Assembly (NCBI GenBank): GCA_029946125.1
Contig: JAQSDX010000017.1
Location: forward strand, 1 to 58,291
DNA: 58,291 nt
Direction: 5' to 3'
Source of the DNA: Candidatus Methylobacter titanis
GTDB taxonomy: Bacteria > Pseudomonadota > Gammaproteobacteria > Methylococcales > Methylomonadaceae
Positions 28,660-37,249 of the stretch are shown piece after piece (the first letter of the stretch is position 1; each line of letters begins with the position of its first letter). Under the pieces are notes generated by a model. The model worked only from the letters and a program-made list of their open reading frames with translations. It did no database searches and was not told where the DNA came from. A program made the position numbers and the translations under genes.

Positions 28660-29520
28660 ATGAGTACGCGCACACGTATAGAGACATTCCGGCACACGTT
28701 GTACCAGACTATTTATCAGGCCAATACCCCGGCGGGGAAGGGCTTCGATATTGCGCTGATGATCTTAATTCTGATCAGTGTTTTAACAATTACCTTGGAC
28801 AGTGTCGCCGACATTAGCCAGCGGTATGGGGAGCAACTGGCTACTGCAGAATGGGTATTTACGACTATATTCACTGTCGAGTATATCCTTCGTATTTTCT
28901 GCATACACAGGCCAATCAAATACATCATCAGTTTCTACGGCCTCATCGATTTATTGGCTATCATTCCTTCCTATCTCGGTATTTTTATATCCGATTCACA
29001 TTACCTCCAAGTCATCCGCATCCTGAGAGTTTTACGGATATTTCGGGTGTTGAAGCTGGTCCGTTTTATCAATCAGTCCAATCTGCTGATCAACGCCTTG
29101 ATGGCCAGTCGGCTCAAAATCACTATATTTATGTTCACTATTTCCACGTTGTTGGTGATTTTCGGGTCGGCCATGTATTTGATCGAAGGTCCTGAACATG
29201 GCTTTGCCAACATACCGGTGAGCATTTACTGGGCGGTGGTGACCTTGACCACGGTGGGTTTTGGCGACATCACGCCTCAAACCGATCTGGGGCGCGCCCT
29301 CTCGGCAGTGGTTATGATAAGCGGTTACGCTATCATCGCGGTGCCCACCGGCATATTCACGGCGGAATTATCCCAGGAAATGAAGCGGCAGAATACTCGT
29401 GTTGACGAAAGGGTTTGTTCGAAATGCCGAAAAATCGGGCATGAAATGGAAGCAAACTATTGTCGTATTTGTGGAACCGAGTTACCCCGGTTGGCCGAAA
29501 AAAAAATCAGGCTAATATAG
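28660..29520 (+). CDS. Voltage-gated-type potassium channel with C-terminal zinc ribbon
   Basis: 286 residues with six predicted membrane helices. The S4 helix has regularly spaced arginines (RILRVLRIFRVLKLVRF, about 112-128) and the pore selectivity filter is TLTTVGFGD (about 193-201). After the pore helix the C-terminus carries two cysteine pairs, CSKC and CRIC (about 252-275), which form a zinc-ribbon-like knuckle. Kv-type channels in bacteria control potassium permeability in response to voltage. The zinc ribbon is an uncommon extra and could sense metal or redox state. A strong CAGGAGG site precedes the ATG. The gene is monocistronic. Confidence 0.9.
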   Translation: MSTRTRIETFRHTLYQTIYQANTPAGKGFDIALMILILISVLTITLDSVADISQRYGEQLATAEWVFTTIFTVEYILRIFCIHRPIKYIISFYGLIDLLAIIPSYLGIFISDSHYLQVIRILRVLRIFRVLKLVRFINQSNLLINALMASRLKITIFMFTISTLLVIFGSAMYLIEGPEHGFANIPVSIYWAVVTLTTVGFGDITPQTDLGRALSAVVMISGYAIIAVPTGIFTAELSQEMKRQNTRVDERVCSKCRKIGHEMEANYCRICGTELPRLAEKKIRLI

Positions 29521-29986
29521 GTATTTTCTGCAGTTGTTTGGTGTCTATGCGTTGTGTGTGATTTATTTGTGTTTGCGCCTATTATTTTGCCGGCAATAAC
29601 TGCCGTTTTCTACCTTTTAGCCGGTTTTTCAGTGGGTCATTAGGTCTTTGCAATTGCCGCAAGAGGAAGCGCCAAGAGCCTATGTGACCGATGTCCAATA
29701 CGAAAATGACTTTCAGACCGATGCCCTCACCCATGTAACCGGCGCATTACTAGCGCATCGCCTTAACCAAAAAAATCAATTGATCCACGAAAACCCAAAG
29801 TAGGTGCCTCCTAAGCTGTGGAACACCGCTAATTGTGGGGTTCATACAGTACTAGACCCTGTGGAGTTTACTCCGTATACTTAAATGCGTTTAACTTCCA
29901 AGGCGGCCTCTAAAAAGATAGCCTAAGAATAATGCTTAAGTGTATGGAAGAATTTTAGTATAGGGTAATCGTAACGTTTAGGGCTG
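29521..29986. other. Intergenic region with a short coding relic
   Basis: Apart from the open frame listed at 29648-29803, I find no gene. The segment 29940-29983 is AT-rich with a TAGGG ribosome binding site leading into the DUF4912 gene and probably holds its promoter. Confidence 0.5.
29648..29803 (+). pseudogene. Short coding-like relic
   Basis: An open plus-strand frame of 52 codons, including QLPQEEAPRAYVTDVQYEND and ALTHVTGALLAHRLNQ, ends at TAG 29801-29803. The upstream frame is closed after about ten more codons. The amino acid composition looks like real protein, but there is no initiation signal. It is probably the 3' end of a degraded gene of unknown family. Confidence 0.3.
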
Positions 29987-29989
29987 GTG

Positions 29990-30601
29990 ATGACGTTTTT
30001 GCAGGCAAAGTATAATTCCAAAATGAATCTTTCGGCGAAAGACATGCTTGAAATCAGTCAGGAAATCAGTCGGGATTTTACGCCGTGTTTTTCAAGTCCG
30101 GCGCCGGAATTCGACGAAAAAATCAGGCTTTCGCCCAGGGAACTATTGGATATTGGCGAGGAAATCGGTCGGGATTTTGCACCAAAGCCATCTTGCAATA
30201 TTCCTGAACTGATGCTTTTGCCGGTCGATCCCGGACACCTTTATGCATATTGGGATTTGGGAAGGGATAAGGATATTTCTATGCCTGATAATGAGAAAAT
30301 CACCTTACGAATTTATTCGCAATCCGACGACGAAGAGGCAGCTGCCGAGACGGTATCATGGTTCGACGTCGCCATCGATAATCCGATGACTCAACAACAA
30401 GTGTCTTTATCCTGTCCGGTTAATGAAACGGCTTATTCAGCCGCCATAGGCAAATGGGGCGCAGATGACGGTTTTATCGCTATTGCCCATTCGAACATTA
30501 TTCATGCCCCGCTTAGGACGGCCTGGCATCAAGATCATCAAGACTTCGGCTATTGCCAGGGCAAAAATGCCTCAGGCCTAGGCATCAACAAACAAGCATG
30601 A
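29990..30601 (+). CDS. DUF4912-domain protein linked to GH57 branching enzyme
   Basis: 203 residues from ATG 29990 (a GTG directly before it is possible), with AGGG six bases upstream. The N-terminal third holds two copies of a short motif: LSAKDMLEISQEISRDFTP and LSPRELLDIGEEIGRDFAP. Then comes a DUF4912-like domain beginning PVDPGHLYAYWDLG, the family's hallmark. No signal peptide. Its stop overlaps the start of the GH57 gene (ATGA), so the two proteins are made together. DUF4912 proteins are found beside GH57 genes in several bacteria, and a binding or scaffolding role is plausible. The biochemical function is unknown. Confidence 0.75.
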   Translation: MTFLQAKYNSKMNLSAKDMLEISQEISRDFTPCFSSPAPEFDEKIRLSPRELLDIGEEIGRDFAPKPSCNIPELMLLPVDPGHLYAYWDLGRDKDISMPDNEKITLRIYSQSDDEEAAAETVSWFDVAIDNPMTQQQVSLSCPVNETAYSAAIGKWGADDGFIAIAHSNIIHAPLRTAWHQDHQDFGYCQGKNASGLGINKQA

Positions 30602-32250
30602 CAACAAGCTTACCGCGTTCCGGGCAAGGTTTCCTGAGCATTATTCTGCACGCGCATCTTCCCTATGTGCGTCATCCTGAGCATGACAGTTTTTTTGAGG
30701 AAAACTGGCTGTTCGAAGCCATGACCGAATGCTATCTGCCGCTGATCGGTGTACTCGACCGTTTACACACGGATAACGTCGATTACCGGCTGACGCTGTC
30801 GTTGTCGCCGACGCTGATATCTATGCTGCGCGACGACTTGCTGCAAACACGCTATCTGAGCTATTTGCACAGTCGGCTGGAATTGGCTGAAAAGGAAATT
30901 ATCAGAACCCGTAAGCAGCCGGAGTATCAAAAATTAGCGCGACTCTATCGCCGCTTTTATCTAAACGCGTTAAGCACTTATCAGGATCGCTATCACGGCG
31001 ATTTATTGGCGGCTTTTAAAAAACACCAAAGCACCGGTAAGCTTGAACTGATCACGACAGCTGCGACTCACGGTTTTTTGCCGCTGCTGAATGTCAGCGA
31101 AACCGCGGTCCGCAACCAGATAAATACCGGTATCGCCATGTTTAAAGCGGCAACGGGCAGCGCTCCGACTGGATTTTGGCTGCCTGAATGCGGCTATTAT
31201 CCAGGCCTTGAGGCGGTGCTGGCCGAGGCGGGTATCGCCTATTTTTTTGTCGATAGCCACGGTGTTATGGATGCCAGTTCGCCGCCTCGTCATGGCGTTT
31301 ATTCGCCGATAGCCTGCGGCAATGGTGTCGCGGCATTTGCGCGCGATCCCGAATCATCGCGGCAGGTCTGGAGTTCTCAGGAAGGCTATCCGGGAGATTT
31401 TGATTACCGCGAATACTATAGCGATATCGGTTTTGAGCGGGAGTTGGATTATATCGCGCCTTATATTCTCGATGGAAAAACCCGTATCAACACCGGCATT
31501 AAATACCATCGCGTGACCGGCGAGAACCGGCCTAAGGAAATTTATAATCCGAGACAGGCATTAGCAAAAGCGCGTGAACATGCTCAGGATTTTGTCGATA
31601 AACGTCAGCGTCAGATCGATCGGCTTGGCGCTGCGATGGACGATGGCCGGCAACCGATTATCGTTGCGCCTTATGATGCGGAACTGTTTGGTCATTGGTG
31701 GTTCGAAGGGACATATTGGCTGGATTGGGTGCTGAGATTGGCAAGTGAAAGCACCGGCGGCGTTCAACTAAGCAGTTGCGGAGATTATTTAAAGCAGCAG
31801 CCGTCACCGCAGGTAGCTACACCCGCCGCATCAAGCTGGGGCGATCAAGGCTATTCCAGTTACTGGATTAATGAAACCAATGCCTGGATTTACCCTTTGC
31901 TGCACAAGGCCGAATTGCAGATGGAAAAACTTGCGCACGATGTTCAGGGCTTAACGCTGACTCCGATACAGACGCGGGCCTTGAATCAGGCCGCTAGATC
32001 GATTTTGCTGGCGCAAGCTTCCGATTGGCCGTTTATCATGAAATCGGGGACGACCATCGACTATGCGAATAAACGCGTTACCGATCATCTGGCCAGATTT
32101 AACTATTTACATGACTGTTTTCGCAAGAATAGGCTCAATGAGCGTTATTTGACGGCGCTGGAGATCATGGATAATATTTTTCCGGATATTGATTTTCGGG
32201 ATTACAATCCCTCAAATGTAAGGGTGGGTTTTAAACCTGCCCGGTCTTAA
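30598..32250 (+). CDS. GH57 1,4-alpha-glucan branching enzyme
   Basis: 550 residues from the ATG at 30598, four bases overlapping the DUF4912 gene. The N-terminal LSIILHAHLPYVRHPE is typical of GH57/DUF1957 branching enzymes. The nucleophile is E197 in GFWLPECGYYPG and the acid/base is D360 in APYDAELFGHWWFEG. It introduces alpha-1,6 branches into alpha-glucan. The window also encodes a GH13 branching enzyme (GlgB), so the organism has two unrelated enzymes for this step; this one is tied to the DUF4912 and CBM21-EEP genes. The C-terminal SNVRVGFKPARS is short, without an extra domain. Confidence 0.88.
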   Translation: MTTSLPRSGQGFLSIILHAHLPYVRHPEHDSFFEENWLFEAMTECYLPLIGVLDRLHTDNVDYRLTLSLSPTLISMLRDDLLQTRYLSYLHSRLELAEKEIIRTRKQPEYQKLARLYRRFYLNALSTYQDRYHGDLLAAFKKHQSTGKLELITTAATHGFLPLLNVSETAVRNQINTGIAMFKAATGSAPTGFWLPECGYYPGLEAVLAEAGIAYFFVDSHGVMDASSPPRHGVYSPIACGNGVAAFARDPESSRQVWSSQEGYPGDFDYREYYSDIGFERELDYIAPYILDGKTRINTGIKYHRVTGENRPKEIYNPRQALAKAREHAQDFVDKRQRQIDRLGAAMDDGRQPIIVAPYDAELFGHWWFEGTYWLDWVLRLASESTGGVQLSSCGDYLKQQPSPQVATPAASSWGDQGYSSYWINETNAWIYPLLHKAELQMEKLAHDVQGLTLTPIQTRALNQAARSILLAQASDWPFIMKSGTTIDYANKRVTDHLARFNYLHDCFRKNRLNERYLTALEIMDNIFPDIDFRDYNPSNVRVGFKPARS

Positions 32251-32306
32251 GATGTTGCGTCGTTCCCTTGCTATGACGTCACTACCCAATAGTTAGGGTT
32301 GAATGC

Positions 32307-32334
32307 TGTGGGCGCGAATAAATTCGCGTCCACA
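32307..32334. repeat. Strong short hairpin repeat
   Basis: TGTGGGCGCGAA and TTCGCGTCCACA form a 12-bp stem with one G-T pair around a 4-base loop. It lies 56 bases after the GH57 branching enzyme gene and has no T-run. It resembles the GTGGGGGCG-type hairpin at 28208-28254 and may be a REP-like element that stabilises or separates transcripts. Confidence 0.65.
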
Positions 32335-32454
32335 ATAACTTAATGGCAGTGATGCTCCGACGTCCGGCGGCACATAGGATACGCACGGCATACCCGGAAT
32401 CCTATATCTTTCCTTTTGACCTGAGTTTCAGGGTAGCAATAACGGAGACAAAAT

Positions 32455-33963
32455 TTGGCCAAAATCCAACTGCTGTATGTTGAAAATGTGATTACCCGTA
32501 AAAAAACCAACGTTCAACAGACGCTGGATTTTTTTATGCGGGTGGAAAACGTCAGTTACGATAAACGGATCGATGTGCTCTGGTCGGGTGAAGACGGCAT
32601 ATGGCAAACTCTGCCTGCCAGTTTTCATAGCAAACTGGAACATGATCAGGAATACTGGCGGGCTCAAATCCATTTCCAGCTCAGTCCGGCTCATTCGCTA
32701 CCCGGCAATATCCGGTTCGGATTACGCTACCAGAGTTCCGGGGGTGAGTATTGGGATAACCGGCAGGGCGCAAATTATTCCAGTCAAGCTGATTCAGGTA
32801 TCAAGGTAGTTTGCCCGGCGCCGGTTTTAAACATCGGCTTTGCGACTCAACTGGATGGCGAACAAAAAAACATTCCGGTCACGGTGGCGGTGGATAAATT
32901 CAACGATGCCGACAAGGTAACCGTACACTGGACGACCGATAACTGGCAGCATAGCCATAAAACCGCCTGCCATTTTAAAAGAAACTACTGGGACAAAGAG
33001 GCGCTCAGCAATGCCAGAAATCCCAATCAGTACGGTATTGCAATCTGGAAAGGCTGGCTTAGGATCGGTCAGGCTTTCCGCTTGCAATACAGTATTTCCG
33101 TTGAACGCAACGGCCAGATTTTTTGGGATAACAATCACGGCAAAAACTACTCACTCAGCCATGAGTCGCTGAAGGTGTTGATTCTTAATCTGCATTGTTA
33201 TCAGGAAGATAATCAGGATGATAAGTTTTCCCAAATAGCCAAGGCGATTAATGACCTGAATGTTGACGTTGTCTGTCTACAGGAAGTGGCTGAACTTTGG
33301 AATGACGGGGCAGGGGACTGGGAGTCCAATTCCGCCAAAATAATCAATGATCGCTTGGCTGCGCCGTATCATATTCATACCGACTGGGCGCATCTGGGCT
33401 TTGACAAGTACCGCGAAGGCGTTGCCATTTTAAGCAAATTTCCGCTGCTCAAACAGGACGCCAAGTATGTGTCGGATAGCCATGACGTTTACAGTATTCA
33501 TTCCAGAAAAGTCGTCATGGCACAAATCAAGGTGCCTTATATCGGGCGGGTTAATGTTTTTTCGGCGCATTTAAGCTGGTGGGAAGACGGATTTGCCGAG
33601 CAGTTTAATCGATTGTGCGAGTGGGCCAAGGCTAAACAGACGGCGCAAGTTTGCGCCACGTTGCTGTGCGGCGATTTTAATATTACTGCCGGATCAAAAG
33701 GCTATCATCTGGTGGTCGATGCCCATCAATATGACGACCAGTATCTGGCGGCCAATTCGCAGGGCGTGTTTGAAAAGATCTTCAGAGTTAACGATCCTTA
33801 CTGGCAAGATTATCCCAGCGACGATTATCGTATCGATTATGTTTTTTTGAATAAAACCAGCGAGCTAAGCGTCACCTCAGCGACGGTTTTGTTTACCGAG
33901 CGGGATTATGGCAGGGTTTCCGATCATTGCGGTTATTTTATGACCTTTGAGCCTAAGATTTAA
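32455..33963 (+). CDS. Two CBM21-like domains fused to an EEP-family phosphohydrolase
   Basis: 502 residues from TTG 32455, with GGAG seven bases upstream. No signal peptide. Two related beta-sandwich repeats (about 5-112 and 125-235) each end in the CBM21-type signature: YWDNRQGANYS (99-109) and FWDNNHGKNYS (223-233). Such domains bind glycogen or starch in eukaryotic phosphatase-targeting subunits. The rest is a complete endonuclease/exonuclease/phosphatase fold: N245 in LNLHCY, E277 in LQE, H372 in SAHLSW, D407 and N409 in GDFN, and D490/H491 in SDH. It should hydrolyse a phosphodiester or phosphomonoester on or near glycogen. The substrate (nucleic acid, lipid head group, sugar phosphate) is unknown. 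Neighbours are glycogen genes and a phospholipase D-like gene. Confidence 0.8.
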   Translation: MAKIQLLYVENVITRKKTNVQQTLDFFMRVENVSYDKRIDVLWSGEDGIWQTLPASFHSKLEHDQEYWRAQIHFQLSPAHSLPGNIRFGLRYQSSGGEYWDNRQGANYSSQADSGIKVVCPAPVLNIGFATQLDGEQKNIPVTVAVDKFNDADKVTVHWTTDNWQHSHKTACHFKRNYWDKEALSNARNPNQYGIAIWKGWLRIGQAFRLQYSISVERNGQIFWDNNHGKNYSLSHESLKVLILNLHCYQEDNQDDKFSQIAKAINDLNVDVVCLQEVAELWNDGAGDWESNSAKIINDRLAAPYHIHTDWAHLGFDKYREGVAILSKFPLLKQDAKYVSDSHDVYSIHSRKVVMAQIKVPYIGRVNVFSAHLSWWEDGFAEQFNRLCEWAKAKQTAQVCATLLCGDFNITAGSKGYHLVVDAHQYDDQYLAANSQGVFEKIFRVNDPYWQDYPSDDYRIDYVFLNKTSELSVTSATVLFTERDYGRVSDHCGYFMTFEPKI

Positions 33964-33988
33964 GGTGAAAGATTCAGGGCGAGAGGCA

Positions 33989-34031
33989 GGAGTGCAAGCT
34001 TCGCTTGCTCAGCAGGCGAAGCCTGCACTCC
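33989..34031. repeat. Hairpin repeat between the CBM21-EEP and HKD genes
   Basis: GGAGTGCAAGCTTCGC and GCGAAGCCTGCACTCC form a stem of about 16 bp with a mismatch, around an 11-base loop. It is a REP-like element without T-run, sitting in the 128-base gap before the gene at 34092. Confidence 0.7.
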
Positions 34032-34091
34032 ACCGATTTTCCCGTCCAGCATGAGACTAAAAATTTCATCCTTTATCATGGAGATAAACCT

Positions 34092-35684
34092 ATGCAGATA
34101 GCTGAACATTACGCCGCGCCCACTCATGGAAATATGGGGGGCTCTTTTCAAAGAGTTAACGACTTCAACGACAAATTCTATATCCGCTGGGGAAAAATAG
34201 ATTTCGATGTGTTTTATGGCGTTCAGGCCAATGTAAAAGTTATCCTAAAAGTCTATCGCGATACGATCTGCGAAACCTATATAGTCGATACCGACGCCTA
34301 TGATATTCACTGGGATAGGCACAAACGTTGCACACGGGATTTTTATATCCATCCGTTTTCCAGTAATTTCGGCCAGATCAACTGTGTCAAGTTCGCCTTT
34401 ATTGTGCATCTGGACGAGCATTCCATTGCCTCCCGGAACGAATATATCTTTATGGACTGGCAGCAGCTTCAGGGCGACCATCCGCAGTATCGAAGGATTA
34501 CCGGGGATTGGTCCACGGCCAACAATTATCGAAGCTACGAATTGAATGCCGGTGAATTGCAGAGCGATGTGGATTGGTATAACCATCATTTTGAAGCCTT
34601 GCAACTGGTACCTAAATTCACCAAAGGACAGCAGCACCATCCTTATCATCCCAAGCGTTATATTCACGACCTGATCGACAAGGTTATCCGCTGTAAGCAC
34701 CAGAATCCTGAGCGCTTATGCACCATAAAAGTCAGCGTGGATTGCATCGACGACCATGATTTTACCACCCATTTGCTAGCCGCCAGCGAGCAGGGGGTTT
34801 TGGTTCAGTGCATTGTCGATTGGCGAAAAATGACCCTAACCAACAGCCAAAATTATGCGCGCTTGAAGCATTCCCGGATTGAATTGATCGGCGTGTTTTG
34901 CAGTCCGAAGCATCACCTGATCGAAGTGGAACCGGACATGCACACCAAATTCATTATTTTTAATGATGAAGACAGTATATTGGGTTCATTCAATATCACT
35001 TTCGATCGCTGGTGGGCTAATTGGGAATCGGGGATGACCTTTCATTCCAAAGGCATCTGTCGGTTGCTGGATAACATTTTTCAAAGCCAGCGGGGCGGCG
35101 TCAATCAAAAATACGGCATCGACCCGTTGAGCCATTTCAACCTGCTCTATACCTTTGGTCGGCACGTGATGCTAAACGGCAAGCCCTATCTTCCGCATCA
35201 TGCGATATTGGCCGAAATTAACCGCGCCAGACATTCGATTAAGGTGTCGTTATTCCTGATCGGCGATTTGCTGGGCGATCATCACGATAGCGTGGTCAAT
35301 GCGCTGATCAATGCCAAAAACCGGGGAGTTCATGTCCATATTTTGCTTAACGGGCACTTGGCGAGGCAGGGTCGTATCGGTGTAGAACGGCCGATGGGGG
35401 AAGAGTTGAGCCGTCCGTTGTTGCCGACGGTAGATCGATTAAAGCATGCCGGTATTGCTGTAGGTTTGGTTTACGGGCAGGACGATCATCCGGTGCCTTA
35501 TTCCCCGATACATTCCAAGTATTGCATTATTGACGATTACATTGTTATAGAAGGCAGTTTCAACTGGTATAACACCTCGGTTTTTTCCCATGACCTGCTG
35601 GTCGTGGCCGCCAATTACGAAGTCGCGCAGCCTTATCTGTATGAGTTTGAAGAAATACAGCGGTCGTTCAGGGTGTATTATTGA
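34092..35684 (+). CDS. Phospholipase D-like protein with two HKD motifs
   Basis: 530 residues from ATG 34092, with GGAG 9 bases upstream; the frame is open further back through a hairpin repeat, so the later start is chosen. An N-terminal domain (about 15-130) is rich in beta strands and aromatic residues and resembles no family I can name. Two catalytic HKD motifs follow: H284-K286 in DMHTKFIIFNDEDSILGSFN, and H474-K476 in IHSKYCIIDDYIVIEGSFNW. Together they form one phospholipase D-type active site. No signal peptide. Substrates in this superfamily range from phospholipids to DNA. The gene follows the CBM21-EEP gene in the same direction and may share its pathway. Confidence 0.82.
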   Translation: MQIAEHYAAPTHGNMGGSFQRVNDFNDKFYIRWGKIDFDVFYGVQANVKVILKVYRDTICETYIVDTDAYDIHWDRHKRCTRDFYIHPFSSNFGQINCVKFAFIVHLDEHSIASRNEYIFMDWQQLQGDHPQYRRITGDWSTANNYRSYELNAGELQSDVDWYNHHFEALQLVPKFTKGQQHHPYHPKRYIHDLIDKVIRCKHQNPERLCTIKVSVDCIDDHDFTTHLLAASEQGVLVQCIVDWRKMTLTNSQNYARLKHSRIELIGVFCSPKHHLIEVEPDMHTKFIIFNDEDSILGSFNITFDRWWANWESGMTFHSKGICRLLDNIFQSQRGGVNQKYGIDPLSHFNLLYTFGRHVMLNGKPYLPHHAILAEINRARHSIKVSLFLIGDLLGDHHDSVVNALINAKNRGVHVHILLNGHLARQGRIGVERPMGEELSRPLLPTVDRLKHAGIAVGLVYGQDDHPVPYSPIHSKYCIIDDYIVIEGSFNWYNTSVFSHDLLVVAANYEVAQPYLYEFEEIQRSFRVYY

Positions 35685-35826
35685 ACGCATCAACTATTTT
35701 GCATGCTATTTCAATAATGCGTAGGTTTTGGCTATTGCCTAATTCAACGGCACTACTCTGAATCGTGGGCATCCTCAATTTATCGACAACGTCAATACTC
35801 TTTCCCATTAAAATTTAAAGTGTTAT

Positions 35827-37158
35827 ATGAATAATGTTTTTCTAATCAGTGTGGCGATGTTATTAGTCGCACTCAATGGTTTTTTTGTAGCCGCAGAGTT
35901 CGGTCTGGTCAAACTGCGACAAACGCGCATCCGCTCGATTGTTAAAACACAAGGTTGGCGCGGACGTATTTTGGGAAAGGTACACGCAAAACTTGATGCC
36001 TATTTATCGGCCTGCCAGCTGGGCATTACGCTTGCTTCGCTCGGCCTGGGCTGGATTGGCGAGCCTGCATTTGTCAGCCTGCTGGAACCTGTGTTCGGCA
36101 GAATCGGTGTTACATCGCCAGAGCTGATACACGGCATCTCATTCGCTTTCGCTTTTTCGATGATCTCGTTTCTGCACATCGTAGTCGGTGAGCTTGCGCC
36201 AAAGTCGATGGCGATTCGTAATCCTGAAAAGATCGGCTTATGGAGCGCCGCGCCGCTCTACGGATTCTATTGGCTGATGTATCCTGCGATCTGGTTACTC
36301 AATTCCAGTGCCAATTTGGTATTGCGCCTGTTTGGTTTGGGTAATGTTCATGGCCACGATGCGCACTATTCGGCCGACGAACTTAAACTTATTTTGCGCA
36401 GCAACTGTCCTGACGACCGCTTTACCCGCGATGAATGGAATATTCTGGCGAAAACGCTCGATTTCAGCGAACTCGAAGTGTCCGACTTGATGCGTCCGAT
36501 CCATGAGATCACTGCATTGCATCGTAACGAGTCATTGCAAAAAAACCTGCAAACCGTATCTCAAAAACGCTTCAGTCGTTATCCCTATTTCGACACTAAT
36601 GGCGTTGATGTGTTGGGCGTGATTCATTTGAAAGATCTGTTTTTCGCTCAGCAAGAAGGCAAAGCGATTGAGGATTTGAATAATTATCTGCGGCCAATTC
36701 AATATATCCCGCCGCACGCCTCCGCACTGGAATTATTCCGTCATTTCCGTATGGGGGTATCACATTTTGCGATCATTGGACAAAAAGGGCAAAAGCCGCA
36801 AGGCTTCATTACGCTGGATAATTTGTTAAGTGCGATGGTCGGTGAGATACGCGATGAATTTCGTCAAAACAACAATGACTGGACAAGGCTCGATGACGAC
36901 ACTTTGATCGGCAAGGGCAGTTTGCCGATATTCTCGTTGGAACGGATTCTGGGCATAGACATCGAGAACGAAGAACTTGAATTGGAAGATGAGGTCTCGA
37001 TTGGCGGCCTCATCATGGCCAAACTGCGTGATATTCCAGTAGAAGGTCAGAAAATTGAATTCAACCAATTCGATGTCGTGGTCAGAAAAATGAATGGGTC
37101 GCGCATTGTCTTTGTCCAGATTTACCCCAATGAAATGATTGATCTGGGGCATCAATAG
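35827..37158 (+). CDS. CNNM/CorC-type membrane protein (DUF21, CBS pair, CorC_HlyC)
   Basis: 443 residues. The N-terminal DUF21 domain (about 1-190, four membrane helices) contains LNGFFVAAEFGLVKLRQTRI and AYLSACQLGITLASLGLGWIG. It is followed by a CBS-domain pair (about 205-330) and a C-terminal CorC_HlyC domain ending near VRKMNGSRIVFVQIYPNE. Homologues (YtfL, YoaE, TlyC-annotated) are linked to magnesium or polyamine export; older hemolysin annotations are not supported. The ATG has no strong ribosome binding site. Confidence 0.9.
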   Translation: MNNVFLISVAMLLVALNGFFVAAEFGLVKLRQTRIRSIVKTQGWRGRILGKVHAKLDAYLSACQLGITLASLGLGWIGEPAFVSLLEPVFGRIGVTSPELIHGISFAFAFSMISFLHIVVGELAPKSMAIRNPEKIGLWSAAPLYGFYWLMYPAIWLLNSSANLVLRLFGLGNVHGHDAHYSADELKLILRSNCPDDRFTRDEWNILAKTLDFSELEVSDLMRPIHEITALHRNESLQKNLQTVSQKRFSRYPYFDTNGVDVLGVIHLKDLFFAQQEGKAIEDLNNYLRPIQYIPPHASALELFRHFRMGVSHFAIIGQKGQKPQGFITLDNLLSAMVGEIRDEFRQNNNDWTRLDDDTLIGKGSLPIFSLERILGIDIENEELELEDEVSIGGLIMAKLRDIPVEGQKIEFNQFDVVVRKMNGSRIVFVQIYPNEMIDLGHQ

Positions 37159-37249
37159 GAATGCTACGGATTGCTGGCGGCGATGGGGGCGGCTAGCGTA
37201 TTTACCCAGTCGTCCCAATGGGGCGGGAGTCCATGTCATCATTGTTGGG

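Noticed and set aside
35827-37158. Hemolysin
   Set aside because: The DUF21-CBS-CorC_HlyC architecture is that of an ion-transport-related membrane protein; hemolysin is a legacy name.
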